Part shown: positions 33,430 to 42,313 of the stretch, in pieces
Numbering within the stretch: the stretch's first letter is position 1
How the letters are laid out: every line of letters starts with the position of its first letter
Source of the DNA: a virus
Direction: 5' to 3' (one strand)
Length of the DNA stretch: 48,348 bases
Virus record (IMG/VR): IMGVR_UViG_3300042526_000206
Span: 1-48,348 of that record
Translations under genes and position numbers: made by a program
The notes under the pieces: generated by a model
Told to the model about the DNA's origin: nothing
The model's input: the letters and a program-made list of their open reading frames with translations, nothing else
Database searches by the model: none

Positions 33430-36400
33430 ATGGGTATATTTACTGGCTCGTTCTTTGATGACGATGAAGAAAAAAAACGGCGTGACCGCATGGAAGGTTT
33501 GACTCCTGACTACAAGACTCTTCTTCCACAAGAGGAAGAGTCTTCTGCTTTAAAGAGTCTTGGTTCTGCTAGCATGTCTGGTTTATCTATGCTTGGAAAT
33601 GCTTTAGATAAGTATTCTGGAGCAAGAGCTGTAAGAGGTGTGCTTGGTGACAAGCCTGAAGAAGCTTTATCTATTATCCCATTTTCTGATATGCTTGGAT
33701 GGAGTAAGCCAGAAAATATTGTTTCAGGTCAAGACTTAAATAAAAAGTATGGTGTATCAAAACTGCTTGGTGATGAAGGCGTAATGTCTACATTGGGCGG
33801 GATAGCTACAGAAGTTATACTAGACCCAACAACTTACCTTACTCTTGGTGGATCAGCACTAACCAAAGCTGGTGCAGCTTTATCTAAACATGGTTATAAC
33901 CCTGCAAAAAATGTTGTTCAAGCAGCTCAAGGTTTGAAAAACATGGATGAACTTCAGTGGCTTGACAACGGAAAAATATTGTCAAGCTTAAGGCAGACAG
34001 GTGTTCCTGAATCAGAGATTGCTTCTCAGTTTTTAAATCAACCTTTAGGTGGACCTCTTGGTTTTAAAATACCGTTTATGAAAGATAGAATTGCGTTGAC
34101 TGGTGACGCAGGTGTGGCTGTTGCTAACGCAGCAGAAGGTTTAGGCAACGCAATTAGTGGTGCATATCAATACGCTAAAGGTCTGCCTTATGTTGGCAAT
34201 ATGGTTAAAGGTGCTGGAGAAGGAGCAAGTATTATTGGAAGAGCAGCCAACGCTGCATTTGACAGTAGATACAACAACGCAATGTCACCTGAAGGTCAGG
34301 CTATTTTTAAAGAAGCAAGCGAAGATGCAGCGATAAATGCTTCAAGAGCAAGAGCTGAAAAGAATCTTTTAAGGAATGCCTTAGGCGAAGATAACAAGTA
34401 CCCAGAGCTAGCTAGATGGGCTGTTGATAATGGCGAAATGATAAAAGATTTTAATCTAAACCCTGCAAAGCTTTCGTTGAATACTGCTGCAGCTTCATCT
34501 ATGAACGATGCTCTTAGCTTTATCAAAGCATCTAACCCTGATTTTGCAACACTGACAAACCAAGAACTTCTGTTTAAAGCTGAGTCTATTTTTAATCGTG
34601 CTAACCCTTATTCAAAAATGGGTGGTATGATTACTAGGCCAAGCAGCAATGTGCCTTCGCTTAATGCCATGAGTATGGCTGACATGCAAAGGGTTCTTGC
34701 TGGTGGAGATGATACATTTAAGCTAGATGGTTTAGTTCACTTGGGAGATGGCACTACAGTTAACACAACCTATTTCCCTAGGTATGGAAATGAAGTTGTT
34801 GATGGCAGAATTGCAAGGACAACTAATCTTGCCAACGCTGATGCTTCTGTTGCTGCTAATCTTACTACTGCAAGAACTCTTGGGTCTTTACCTCAAGGAG
34901 CATTAGACGTAGAGAGGATGGCAAAAGATGTAGAGATAGCAGCGCTTAAGTCTACAACTGAATCAAGAATACTTGATCAAAAGATTGGGAAAGCTGCAGA
35001 AAAAATTGCTGTTGATTATTTAAAATTTCCAGATGCTCAAGTGTATAACAATTCAAAAGATGCTGGTGATAAGTTAACTAATTTGTTTGGTTCCAATGCT
35101 CTTGATAGACTGGAAGGCTTAGGTAAGTTTAAAGATAAAGGATTGCCTATACTTACTGATGACGCATACAAAGTGTTGAATGACATCAATAATGTAGTAC
35201 CAGAGATAGCTAGGCAAGAAGCAGCAAAGCTTGGCATACACCCAGATGAATGGCTTCGCAAGTTTGGAATAAGTGACGATCACCTTAAGGCAGCACTGTT
35301 AGATCAAACTACTTACAACACGGCAAAGAGTTACTCAAAAGGTTACAGCTTAAACGGCATGGTGCAAACACCATCAGGTAAAATAATTGAGAACCCATTA
35401 ATTGACAATGCTTTTAGAATCCGAAACGAACTTAAACTTCAAGGCAAAGACCCATCGTTTATTGCTAACCTGCCAATCGTTGACGATGTAACTAAGAGTC
35501 AGATCCTTGCAGCTAGAAACGCAAGGGATATTGCTGAGACTATGGCAAAGCAAAGTCCTGCACATCTTCCAGCTGGTACAGTTATTCCAAATAACAATTT
35601 GTTTACTGGCAAAGTTGGTGACGCTCCTGTTGGTGCTCCTTTCTATGAGCACATTCTTGACTCGCTAGATAAAAGAATATCTTCGTCATTCACTGGGGCA
35701 ACTAAAGCTAAGGCTGTCTTTAATAATGTTCTTAAAACTGGGATGAATACGGTTGACCCCCACAATACCGTGACATTTGAAACAGCTCTTAGGAATACAA
35801 GATTAGATCCAGACAGAGCAATTAAAAACTATGCTGACAGTTACTTAGATACTAATAGGTTTGCTGATGTTAAAACAAACCCATTAGATCAGCCTACTTT
35901 GCAAAAAATAGAAGAAGCAACTGTTGATTTGCAAACTAACAGAAGGCAATATGTTATTGATGAGCTCGCTGCTGATTTAAAAATTGAGCCAGCAGATTTA
36001 ATGGCAAACATTAATAACTATGGTGAGCAAATAGCAAGAAAAGAAAATGAGCTGGCGTTCAGGCAAGTATTTAAACAGCTTAGAGTTCCAGAAGCATCAA
36101 TTAAAAACATAACTCAAGATGTACTTAGCTTTACTCCTGCAGCTCCGCTTCATCCTGTCCTTAAAATGTTTGATGATTACTCAGAAATATTAAAGGGTGG
36201 CTTGACTGTTATAGCTCCCGGTTTCCATGGTCGTAACCTTATCTCAGGTCAGACTACCAATGTGGCATCTGGCAGTTCAGGTACAAGGCCATGGGAAGTA
36301 ATATCTAATGCGTATCAAGCAGACAAGGCTGCATCTGGTAAGGTAATTAACAATATATCTAGCGACCTTCCTTTGTTTAAACAGATTAATGAGCAAAGAA

Positions 36401-37722
36401 TAAATAAAGGCTTGGCTCCTCTTACAGATGAGCAAGCAACCAGAAGATTTAACGAGATGCTATATGAGTATGGGGTTATTTCTCCTAGCAAAATTGGAGA
36501 GATGGTTGTAGATCCAGCTGGTCTTGCAGCTAAGGTGGCACAACAAGTTCCGGGTGAAGTACCAACAAGATCTGCTGCAAGTTTGACTGGTGGTTTCTGG
36601 GATTTAGTTAAGCGTGGGCCAGACAAACAGCTTGCCGACACGATTCTTCCTGATGGAACAAGAATTAGGTTAGCTGAAAAAGGAAAGTTAGAAACAAACT
36701 TTCAGAATCTTATACCAGCAAAAATTGTTGACGGGCAAATACAAAAGAACATAGATAACTTTGCGCCATTTACTTGGGGTAGAGATGTTAATCAAAAGAT
36801 TGAAGGTGCTAATAGAGGTGGAGCTTTCCTTGGATTTTTAAAACAGGGATATAGCCCACAACAGGCAGCTAACTTGGTAGCAGAAAGCCATGTTGACTAC
36901 TCCGCTTTGACTAGCTTTGAAAAGAATGTAATGAAGAGAGCTATACCTTTCTATACATTCACCAAGAAGATGGCTCCGTTTGTAGCAAAAGATATCTTAG
37001 AGCATCCCGGTGGTCTTACTGCACAGTACGCTAAGACAGCTGGAAGGATGAGGTCTGGTGATGAGAACACAGCACTACTGCCTACGCATTTAGGTAGCGG
37101 TATGCTTTATGACACAACAGAACTAAGCCAAGCTTTAGGTGGCGTTAAACCTGAGGGTACACGCACATTCTTTACTGGGCTTGATCTTCCAGTTGATGCT
37201 GTCTCTGCATATCTTAGTGATCCGTTTGGGCGCAAACCATTCCGAGGTTTTGAATCTTTGCTTGGGTCTTTAAACCCAGTATTTAAAATGCCATTGGAGA
37301 TGGGAACAGAGAGGCAGTTCTTTGGTCATAGAAATCTTGATGACTTGTATAGTCCAACAGGCAACAGGCTTCTTGACCAAGCGTTAATGAATAGTCCTTT
37401 CTCTAGGCTAATTGGCATGGGAAAAACTTTAGCTGATGAGCGAAAAGATCCTCTTACTAAAGCCCTTAATCTTACCTTGGGTGGTAGGTTTACAGATGTG
37501 GACACAGAGAAGTGGGCTAACCTAAGAGCTAAAGAGTTAATTAAAGAAAGGCTGACTGGCACTAGTGGTATAGGCACATTTGAAAAGGTGTATGCTAGAC
37601 CAGATAAGATTCAAGAACTTACGCCAGAACAAATTGAATTACTTAGGCTACAGAGGAACATGGAATTGAATGCGTTGCTGTACAAGAAGGCACACCCTAG
37701 ACAGCAGCCTATATTTCAGTGA
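33430..37722 (+). CDS. giant internal virion / polyvalent-type protein (1430 aa)
   Basis: The largest gene in the window; its ATG follows AAAGGG with ten bases spacing. The N-terminus is acidic, then residues 60-150 carry the module shared with the 308-residue protein (IIPFSDMLGW, EVILDPTTYLTLGG). The middle is helical and charged. The C-terminal 300 residues include HVDYSALTSFEKNVMKRAIP followed by FYTFTKKMAPF, a motif style common in large phage internal proteins. No lysozyme or protease motif is visible. It closes the late operon and overlaps the convergent gene by 14 bases. Confidence 0.75.
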   Translation: MGIFTGSFFDDDEEKKRRDRMEGLTPDYKTLLPQEEESSALKSLGSASMSGLSMLGNALDKYSGARAVRGVLGDKPEEALSIIPFSDMLGWSKPENIVSGQDLNKKYGVSKLLGDEGVMSTLGGIATEVILDPTTYLTLGGSALTKAGAALSKHGYNPAKNVVQAAQGLKNMDELQWLDNGKILSSLRQTGVPESEIASQFLNQPLGGPLGFKIPFMKDRIALTGDAGVAVANAAEGLGNAISGAYQYAKGLPYVGNMVKGAGEGASIIGRAANAAFDSRYNNAMSPEGQAIFKEASEDAAINASRARAEKNLLRNALGEDNKYPELARWAVDNGEMIKDFNLNPAKLSLNTAAASSMNDALSFIKASNPDFATLTNQELLFKAESIFNRANPYSKMGGMITRPSSNVPSLNAMSMADMQRVLAGGDDTFKLDGLVHLGDGTTVNTTYFPRYGNEVVDGRIARTTNLANADASVAANLTTARTLGSLPQGALDVERMAKDVEIAALKSTTESRILDQKIGKAAEKIAVDYLKFPDAQVYNNSKDAGDKLTNLFGSNALDRLEGLGKFKDKGLPILTDDAYKVLNDINNVVPEIARQEAAKLGIHPDEWLRKFGISDDHLKAALLDQTTYNTAKSYSKGYSLNGMVQTPSGKIIENPLIDNAFRIRNELKLQGKDPSFIANLPIVDDVTKSQILAARNARDIAETMAKQSPAHLPAGTVIPNNNLFTGKVGDAPVGAPFYEHILDSLDKRISSSFTGATKAKAVFNNVLKTGMNTVDPHNTVTFETALRNTRLDPDRAIKNYADSYLDTNRFADVKTNPLDQPTLQKIEEATVDLQTNRRQYVIDELAADLKIEPADLMANINNYGEQIARKENELAFRQVFKQLRVPEASIKNITQDVLSFTPAAPLHPVLKMFDDYSEILKGGLTVIAPGFHGRNLISGQTTNVASGSSGTRPWEVISNAYQADKAASGKVINNISSDLPLFKQINEQRINKGLAPLTDEQATRRFNEMLYEYGVISPSKIGEMVVDPAGLAAKVAQQVPGEVPTRSAASLTGGFWDLVKRGPDKQLADTILPDGTRIRLAEKGKLETNFQNLIPAKIVDGQIQKNIDNFAPFTWGRDVNQKIEGANRGGAFLGFLKQGYSPQQAANLVAESHVDYSALTSFEKNVMKRAIPFYTFTKKMAPFVAKDILEHPGGLTAQYAKTAGRMRSGDENTALLPTHLGSGMLYDTTELSQALGGVKPEGTRTFFTGLDLPVDAVSAYLSDPFGRKPFRGFESLLGSLNPVFKMPLEMGTERQFFGHRNLDDLYSPTGNRLLDQALMNSPFSRLIGMGKTLADERKDPLTKALNLTLGGRFTDVDTEKWANLRAKELIKERLTGTSGIGTFEKVYARPDKIQELTPEQIELLRLQRNMELNALLYKKAHPRQQPIFQ

Positions 37723-38026
37723 TAGTAAAGTTGTAGATAGCTTCAACCAATTTCTTCTTAAGCTTATAGATGTCTGTCCTATATCCTTTAACATCTTCGA
37801 CAACTGTACCGTGATTTTCTAGGTCACGGTACACGAAGTCAGCAACATACTTACATATCTTCTTACCATTAACCTCAACCTGATATGAAACTTGTGTTGC
37901 TAGATCTGAGATCACCCCCTCTCTTAGTAGAAGTAAAAGTTCTGCATACCTTTTACCCTCCTTCTGTGAGTGAAATTTTATCCCATCCACAATCACGATT
38001 TTGTTGCCGTATTTATTTCTTCTCAT
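37709..38026 (-). CDS. DUF1064-type PD-(D/E)XK nuclease-like protein (105 aa)
   Basis: Shows the DUF1064 layout: YGNKIVIVDGIKFHSQKEGKRY at the N-terminus (Glu23), YVADFVY (Asp63) and VVEDVKG (Glu77, Lys80), then YKLKKKLVEAIY. The spaced Glu, Asp, Glu-x-x-Lys residues fit a metal-dependent nuclease of the restriction-endonuclease fold. Length is typical. It lies at the 3' end of the early operon, overlapping the previous gene by 14 bases, and its stop overlaps the giant late gene on the other strand. Role in recombination or DNA processing is inferred. Confidence 0.8.
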   Translation of the reverse strand: MRRNKYGNKIVIVDGIKFHSQKEGKRYAELLLLLREGVISDLATQVSYQVEVNGKKICKYVADFVYRDLENHGTVVEDVKGYRTDIYKLKKKLVEAIYNFTITEI

Positions 38027-38372
38027 TAGGTTTTCTTTTTAAGGTTTTATTCTTGTTAAGTTTGAATATGCTGCCGTCTTCCATCATCCCCTTAACACGA
38101 TCAAACTCTTCAGTGGCCTTTTCGTACCCATGCACAAAGTTCCTCACTGCTTGTATGTAGCCAAGTTCATCCAGTGTTTCTAAGGTAAGACACCAAGTCT
38201 TAGGTTGTGTTTCTTTTATCCAGCTTACCCCAACCCAACTAAGCTTAAGCTCTAGGTCATGCTTAGTGTAGTTGTCTTCGTTGGTGTAGCTTGCATCCCT
38301 TATAAGATTGCTCCACTCTTCCTTGTCTATCTTCTTGTTGTCTTTGTTGTAGTACAGAAGTTCGTCTGGCAT
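38013..38372 (-). CDS. hypothetical protein (119 aa)
   Basis: ATG with first base 38372 is chosen over the GTG at 38378 because AAGGAG (38378-38383) overlaps the GTG but lies five bases before the ATG. The product is charged with a Trp-containing middle (LSWVGVSWIKETQPKTWCLTL) and a Lys-rich C-terminal tail. No family recognised. It lies just downstream of a terminator-like hairpin after recT, so it may be expressed only by read-through or from an unseen promoter. Confidence 0.75.
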   Translation of the reverse strand: MPDELLYYNKDNKKIDKEEWSNLIRDASYTNEDNYTKHDLELKLSWVGVSWIKETQPKTWCLTLETLDELGYIQAVRNFVHGYEKATEEFDRVKGMMEDGSIFKLNKNKTLKRKPNEKK

Positions 38373-38382
38373 TGTCACTCCT

Positions 38383-38424
38383 TAAAAAATCAGGGGTCAC
38401 TGTTATGTAACCCCTGTTTTTGTT
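38383..38424. terminator. bidirectional intrinsic terminator between recT and the last two early genes
   Basis: CAGGGGT at 38391-38397 pairs with ACCCCTG at 38410-38416, with two further pairs after one mismatch and a short loop. A T-run follows on the + strand (38417-38424), and on the - strand the stem is followed by ATTTTTT (complement of 38384-38390). It can therefore stop early transcripts leaving recT and late transcripts that read past the end of the giant late gene. Confidence 0.8.
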
Positions 38425-38428
38425 TAGC

Positions 38429-39295
38429 CTATCTAGGTTCTCCAGATTCTGGAGTGTCCTCTAATAAGTCCTGAGATCCAACAGCCTTATTAAGTTGATC
38501 CTTTAGGAGACTTGTCTTAGATCTCCTTGCTGTATCATCCTGTTTACTGGCTTTATTTTCAACAGGAAAATCAACATTCGGAGCCATTGAGAAGCCTACA
38601 TTATGGAACGGTCTTTCGTCTTCATCGATAGCTGAATGCAGGTCAGTACAAAGTGGCAATCTCTTAGCCAGCTTTCTAATGACAGTCTTCTTAGCCATCT
38701 CGGTAAACGCCGTATTCCACGGGGAATCTCCACCAGCCTTAGAGTATTTATCACGATGCTCAAGGATCTGATTGAGACTCATGTACTCTATATCAGTGGC
38801 GTTGTTCTTAAAGAACACTGATGAATAGAAGCCAATGATATCGCCGGGATCTCCACCTAATGATGGCTGATGATTAAAGCATGGGTTGTCAGAGTAGCTG
38901 ATGCTGAAGTGGTCCTTACTGTAGACTACCCGTGCATCAAACCGTAGCACACGATCAGACCTATACGCCAGCTCGATCAATCCACGATAGCCAATCTGAA
39001 AGTTAGCAGTAGTGCCAGCCTTGCTACGGTATGGTATCAGGTATGCCTGACCCAATGCTCCGGTCAATTCTATGCCAAGCTCTGCTGCCTTTACGATGCC
39101 AGCTAAGATGCTAGCTTGCGTACATTCCAGCAGTGCTGGTGTAGTCTGCACTAAGGTCATCGCTGTTCTGATTAGCTTCTCTGGTTTAATGTTCGCTGAA
39201 CATGCCATGCCAATCTGTTCTTTAACTCTGGGCTCGGACAGAAAAGTCCTAAGCTGTGTCGCCTTGTTAGTGGCGGTTGTCAATTCCGTACTCAT
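38429..39295 (-). CDS. recT: RecT family single-strand annealing protein (288 aa)
   Basis: Anneals complementary single strands during phage recombination, working with the exonuclease encoded just upstream. Recognisable features are TALV-like LVQTTPALLECTQASILAGI, then AAELGIELTGALGQAYLIPY, FQIGYRGLIELAYRSDRV, and WNTAFTEMAKKTVIRKLAKRLPL near the end of the core, all hallmark RecT segments. The C-terminal 60 residues are Lys/Asp-rich and disordered. The start overlaps the exonuclease stop (TAATG). Identification is firm. Confidence 0.95.
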   Translation of the reverse strand: MSTELTTATNKATQLRTFLSEPRVKEQIGMACSANIKPEKLIRTAMTLVQTTPALLECTQASILAGIVKAAELGIELTGALGQAYLIPYRSKAGTTANFQIGYRGLIELAYRSDRVLRFDARVVYSKDHFSISYSDNPCFNHQPSLGGDPGDIIGFYSSVFFKNNATDIEYMSLNQILEHRDKYSKAGGDSPWNTAFTEMAKKTVIRKLAKRLPLCTDLHSAIDEDERPFHNVGFSMAPNVDFPVENKASKQDDTARRSKTSLLKDQLNKAVGSQDLLEDTPESGEPR

Positions 39296-40194
39296 TAGTA
39301 TTCTTCTTTCTCGCTAAGTTTAAAACTGGTTTTGTAATAGCTACTTGCTTTAACAACAGACTCCTTGCGCTCTATAACTTTCCTTTCTATTACGCCTCCG
39401 CTTGGGAACCTTCCTACTTCTGCATCTCCCATCATCAAGATCAGATCAGCTTGCGCCTTGTCTTTTAATCTTGCTGCTTCATCTTCCTTTTTCTTTTCGT
39501 CAAGGTAAGTATGCAGTAGGGTAATGCTTTCCATTGGCAAGTCAACGCTCTTGCCTGTGATCGATTTAAATTTCTTTACAAACTCTCGCCCTGATTTAGT
39601 GCTAGTGTCAGGTGACGGTGGGTTTCTATTGGTTACCCTAGCCCAGAACTCGTGGGCTATGTCTTGCAGATGCTTGATCACATCTTCATCTCTATCTACT
39701 CTATAGATTCTAAAGTCTGATGTGTCAATCAGCACTGGTACATAGGCGGTCTTGTGTCCGCTTATACCCATCTGATAGTGGACCTGCACTAGATACTGAA
39801 TAGGTATCTGGTCAGTCATCTCTTCGCCCCACTTGATAGCGTTGCGAGATCCAGTAGTCTTAACTTCTACTACTACCTCCTCACCGTCAGGCATGATAGC
39901 AATCCTATCAAGAGATGCCATGATGTGAGGGTGATCAGCCAGTGACATGATAGGTAGTGGTGGTGCTTTGATCTGCGCCTTCATTACTCTACCAAACTCA
40001 TCTGCTACTATAGGTTCAAGTATGTTTCCCCAGTGGGTGAACTGATTACTGAACTCATTGATCTCTTCTGATGTCTTGTCTAGGTACACATCGAAGGCAG
40101 ACTTCCAAGGGTTAACGCCAGCTAATGAACTGATGTCACTAGCACCTACCCCCTTCTTCCTAGCCTTCAGCCATTCTGTTCTGTCCATGTCCAT
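39295..40194 (-). CDS. YqaJ-family viral exonuclease (299 aa)
   Basis: A lambda-exonuclease-type 5'-3' enzyme that resects ends for RecT. Motifs in order: GVGASDISSLAG (15-26), the HWGNILEP Glu60, ASLDRIA Asp96, VVVEVKTTG (Glu110, Lys112) and the QYLVQVHYQM Gln141. Together these are the catalytic signature of the YqaJ family. AAAGGA precedes the ATG with six bases spacing. The gene overlaps the preceding nuclease gene by 35 bases, and its stop overlaps the recT start, so the pair is translationally coupled. Confidence 0.93.
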   Translation of the reverse strand: MDMDRTEWLKARKKGVGASDISSLAGVNPWKSAFDVYLDKTSEEINEFSNQFTHWGNILEPIVADEFGRVMKAQIKAPPLPIMSLADHPHIMASLDRIAIMPDGEEVVVEVKTTGSRNAIKWGEEMTDQIPIQYLVQVHYQMGISGHKTAYVPVLIDTSDFRIYRVDRDEDVIKHLQDIAHEFWARVTNRNPPSPDTSTKSGREFVKKFKSITGKSVDLPMESITLLHTYLDEKKKEDEAARLKDKAQADLILMMGDAEVGRFPSGGVIERKVIERKESVVKASSYYKTSFKLSEKEEY

Positions 40195-40636
40195 GACTAA
40201 TCCTTTCGCCGACTTTATAAAACTTATTGGTTGGAATTAAAACGCACGGTTCAATATCTTCTGAGTCGTTCCTGTCTGTCCTCCCTCCTAGTATTATGTT
40301 CTGGTTGTAGAAACAATCGAAGCTTGCTACATACACCCCATCTAAAGCACTGATAGCAAGAGCAAACTTTATTCCTGTTAAGTCATATAAGTTCTTAGCC
40401 ATCATCCACTTCTTAAGTGACAGCATGTATCCACCAAACAGATTGATTTCTCCCATGGTGTAGTTCCTTTGCTTGATCTCAACCCAAGCTACGATCTTGT
40501 TACCACGCTTGGCTATGTAGTCTATCTCCCACTTCATGGGTGCGCTTATCATTTCGCAGCCCATATATTGTTCGATAGCTGCAGCTATTTCTTTCTCATT
40601 ATCTTTATTTTTTTTTGTTTCGTAGGTCTTTTGCAT
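40160..40636 (-). CDS. small PD-(D/E)XK-type nuclease (158 aa)
   Basis: The ATG with first base 40636 has GGAGG four bases away and is preferred over an upstream in-frame ATG at 40789 that lies deep inside the neighbouring gene. Residues 37-55 contain WEIDYIAKRGNKIVAWVEIK with Asp39, Glu53 and Lys55, the core of a metal-dependent nuclease of the restriction-endonuclease fold. The size suggests a junction-resolving or end-processing enzyme. It sits directly before the YqaJ exonuclease and RecT in a recombination operon. Confidence 0.8.
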   Translation of the reverse strand: MQKTYETKKNKDNEKEIAAAIEQYMGCEMISAPMKWEIDYIAKRGNKIVAWVEIKQRNYTMGEINLFGGYMLSLKKWMMAKNLYDLTGIKFALAISALDGVYVASFDCFYNQNIILGGRTDRNDSEDIEPCVLIPTNKFYKVGERISHGHGQNRMAEG

Positions 40637-40890
40637 GAGTCCTCCATGTCTAGGTAAAGTTTCAGGTATCCTGCCATGTCTATTACATTGTCCCTCTTGT
40701 GACTTGAGATCTCCCGGCATAGCTTTGTTGCAACCATGCAAAGAAGCACATCTTTTGGTGTTACATTCTTCTTTAAGATTAAGCTCCATAGTTCTGCTGT
40801 CCTTTTGTAGTTATCATCGGGAGTACCGTAGTGTTTGCCCCTCTCCCTTATAGTGTCAATCACTTCTGTGAACATATCTTTTTTAATCAT
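40585..40890 (-). CDS. DUF6378-like protein (101 aa)
   Basis: The ATG with first base 40890 follows an AGGA at 40899-40902; an in-frame TTG three bases earlier is less likely. The core, RGKHYGTPDDNYKRTAELW then VTPKDVLLCMVATKLCREI and DNVIDMAGYLKL, fits the DUF6378 family of small phage proteins with conserved YG, N, W and D residues. The fold resembles MazG-type all-helical proteins, so nucleotide metabolism is possible but unproven. It overlaps both neighbours. Confidence 0.75.
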   Translation of the reverse strand: MIKKDMFTEVIDTIRERGKHYGTPDDNYKRTAELWSLILKKNVTPKDVLLCMVATKLCREISSHKRDNVIDMAGYLKLYLDMEDSCKRPTKQKKIKIMRKK

Positions 40891-41185
40891 CAAAGTATTC
40901 CTCGTTAATGTCAGCTGACCTTACAATCCTAACCTCTTCCGTATTATCCTTGCCCGGATAAACTAACACAGCTAAGGCAGCTGCTGTGCATAGCGTGTGC
41001 CCTCCATAATCAAGTGCTACAATGAATGCGTTTGACTGTTTGGGGTACAGCATTATCCTTGCTAGATCCTTAGCCTGTTTGACCTGAGCTTTGGTGTATC
41101 CTGTCCTACTGTATACACCCATAACTTTACAGAACAGTACCTCTTTCTCTTCAGGTACTCGATCCTTCTTAGGTGATCTTCGCAT
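40883..41185 (-). CDS. hypothetical small basic protein (100 aa)
   Basis: ATG with first base 41185; GGAGG five bases before it overlaps an in-frame TTG at 41197, which is therefore rejected. The N-terminus is basic (MRRSPKKDRVPEEKE). The middle has a strand-turn-strand pattern with FIVALDYGGHTLCTAAALAVLVY, and the C-terminus is acidic. No family recognised. It overlaps the serine recombinase gene by 17 bases. Confidence 0.7.
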   Translation of the reverse strand: MRRSPKKDRVPEEKEVLFCKVMGVYSRTGYTKAQVKQAKDLARIMLYPKQSNAFIVALDYGGHTLCTAAALAVLVYPGKDNTEEVRIVRSADINEEYFDD

Positions 41186-42302
41186 TGCTACCTCCAATAG
41201 ATTTAAGTTCGTTCCTTACATACAAAGCAATAAGCTTAAGCGTCCAACCTAACTTGCCTTGCTTGAGTAACCTTCTGCCATAGGTCCAGCACCGTTGGTT
41301 AGCTACAGTTTCCGGTATCTTAATGTTGTTACGCTCAAGCTCATCAAGTATCAGGCGATAGGTTACATGAGTGCGCTTAGTGTACTGGTGGTTGTCAACA
41401 ATACCCTGAGCTACATCATCATTGCTTGGCCCAACCCTGATGTCTCTGGAGTAGCCAATCTTCTGGCTAATCCTTGAAGAGATCTCGTTGATAGCGTTCA
41501 CCCTGCATGTGGATACAACCACTGGGTCATGCGTACCAACCATCTCCTCTATGCGCTTAAGCTTCTTAGACTTGGCTACCATCCTTGACATCAGTGCTTG
41601 GCGCAACCGCTTATGAATGCTAACCTTTTCTTTTCTTTTGTTAGGCTTGGCTATCATCTGTCGTTCATAGCCTGAAGCCTTGACCTGCGCTAGCACCCTC
41701 AGGTACATCTTAACTAGCATCTCGCCAATAGCTTTCTCCTCTGGCATCTCGAACCCTCTCTTGTGTTCGCTACTCCATCTCCAACAGTAGGGTGTGTTGC
41801 GATACCCGATTGGCATGCTGGTATTAAATGGCGTAGCACCAACAAAGAACTCTTCTACATACTTACGCCTTGCACCTTGCACTTCTCTTGTGCGGGTTAC
41901 AATTCTACTGCGCTCGAAGTCTGCAACTGACGCTAGGATTCCAGCCATCAGCTTACCCACATCTGAATCAGTGGAGACATTGATATCTAGTAGGTGGACA
42001 GCAACGCCCTTCTCTTTCAGTACCTCCATAGTCTGCGCCATGTCACGCATACTTCTGAATGCACGGTCAAGCTTAGTGACGATGACTGCATCACCCATCT
42101 TGGCTTGCCTTAATATCTTTGCACCACCTGCTCGCTTCTCAAAGCCTTTGGTGGCAGAGGTGGCTGCATCTTCGATGATTACAAAATCATGGGTGGCTTT
42201 AAATTTGTAGTCGTAAAATCTTTGGAGGCATTCTGTTTGTGCAACAAGCGTCAACTCTTGCTTGCTTGTACTGCCTCGAACATACCCGTATACTGTCGCC
42301 AT
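41169..42302 (-). CDS. serine recombinase with non-standard C-terminal domain (377 aa)
   Basis: The resolvase/invertase catalytic domain is clear: YGYVRGSTSKQ with R9, catalytic S11 and Q15, VTKLDRAFRSMRDMA, and DFERSRIVTRTREV. The ATG with first base 42302 has AAGGAG five bases away. Residues 150-377 contain neither the zinc-ribbon nor the coiled-coil of large serine integrases, but a basic, Lys/Arg-rich helical region. Length is between resolvases and integrases. No attachment site was seen next to it. DNA inversion, resolution or regulation are all possible. Confidence 0.85.
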   Translation of the reverse strand: MATVYGYVRGSTSKQELTLVAQTECLQRFYDYKFKATHDFVIIEDAATSATKGFEKRAGGAKILRQAKMGDAVIVTKLDRAFRSMRDMAQTMEVLKEKGVAVHLLDINVSTDSDVGKLMAGILASVADFERSRIVTRTREVQGARRKYVEEFFVGATPFNTSMPIGYRNTPYCWRWSSEHKRGFEMPEEKAIGEMLVKMYLRVLAQVKASGYERQMIAKPNKRKEKVSIHKRLRQALMSRMVAKSKKLKRIEEMVGTHDPVVVSTCRVNAINEISSRISQKIGYSRDIRVGPSNDDVAQGIVDNHQYTKRTHVTYRLILDELERNNIKIPETVANQRCWTYGRRLLKQGKLGWTLKLIALYVRNELKSIGGSNAKIT

Positions 42303-42313
42303 AGCATCTCCTT

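Noticed and set aside
33168-33491. Trp/His-rich open frame on the - strand
   Set aside because: It is the mirror of Met/Pro repeat codons in the + strand gene at 32832-33410 and has no plausible start context.
40637-40789. Longer N-terminal form of the small PD-(D/E)XK protein starting at 40789
   Set aside because: The extra residues are Cys/Arg-rich, lie inside the neighbouring gene in another frame, and the ATG at 40636 has the better ribosome site.
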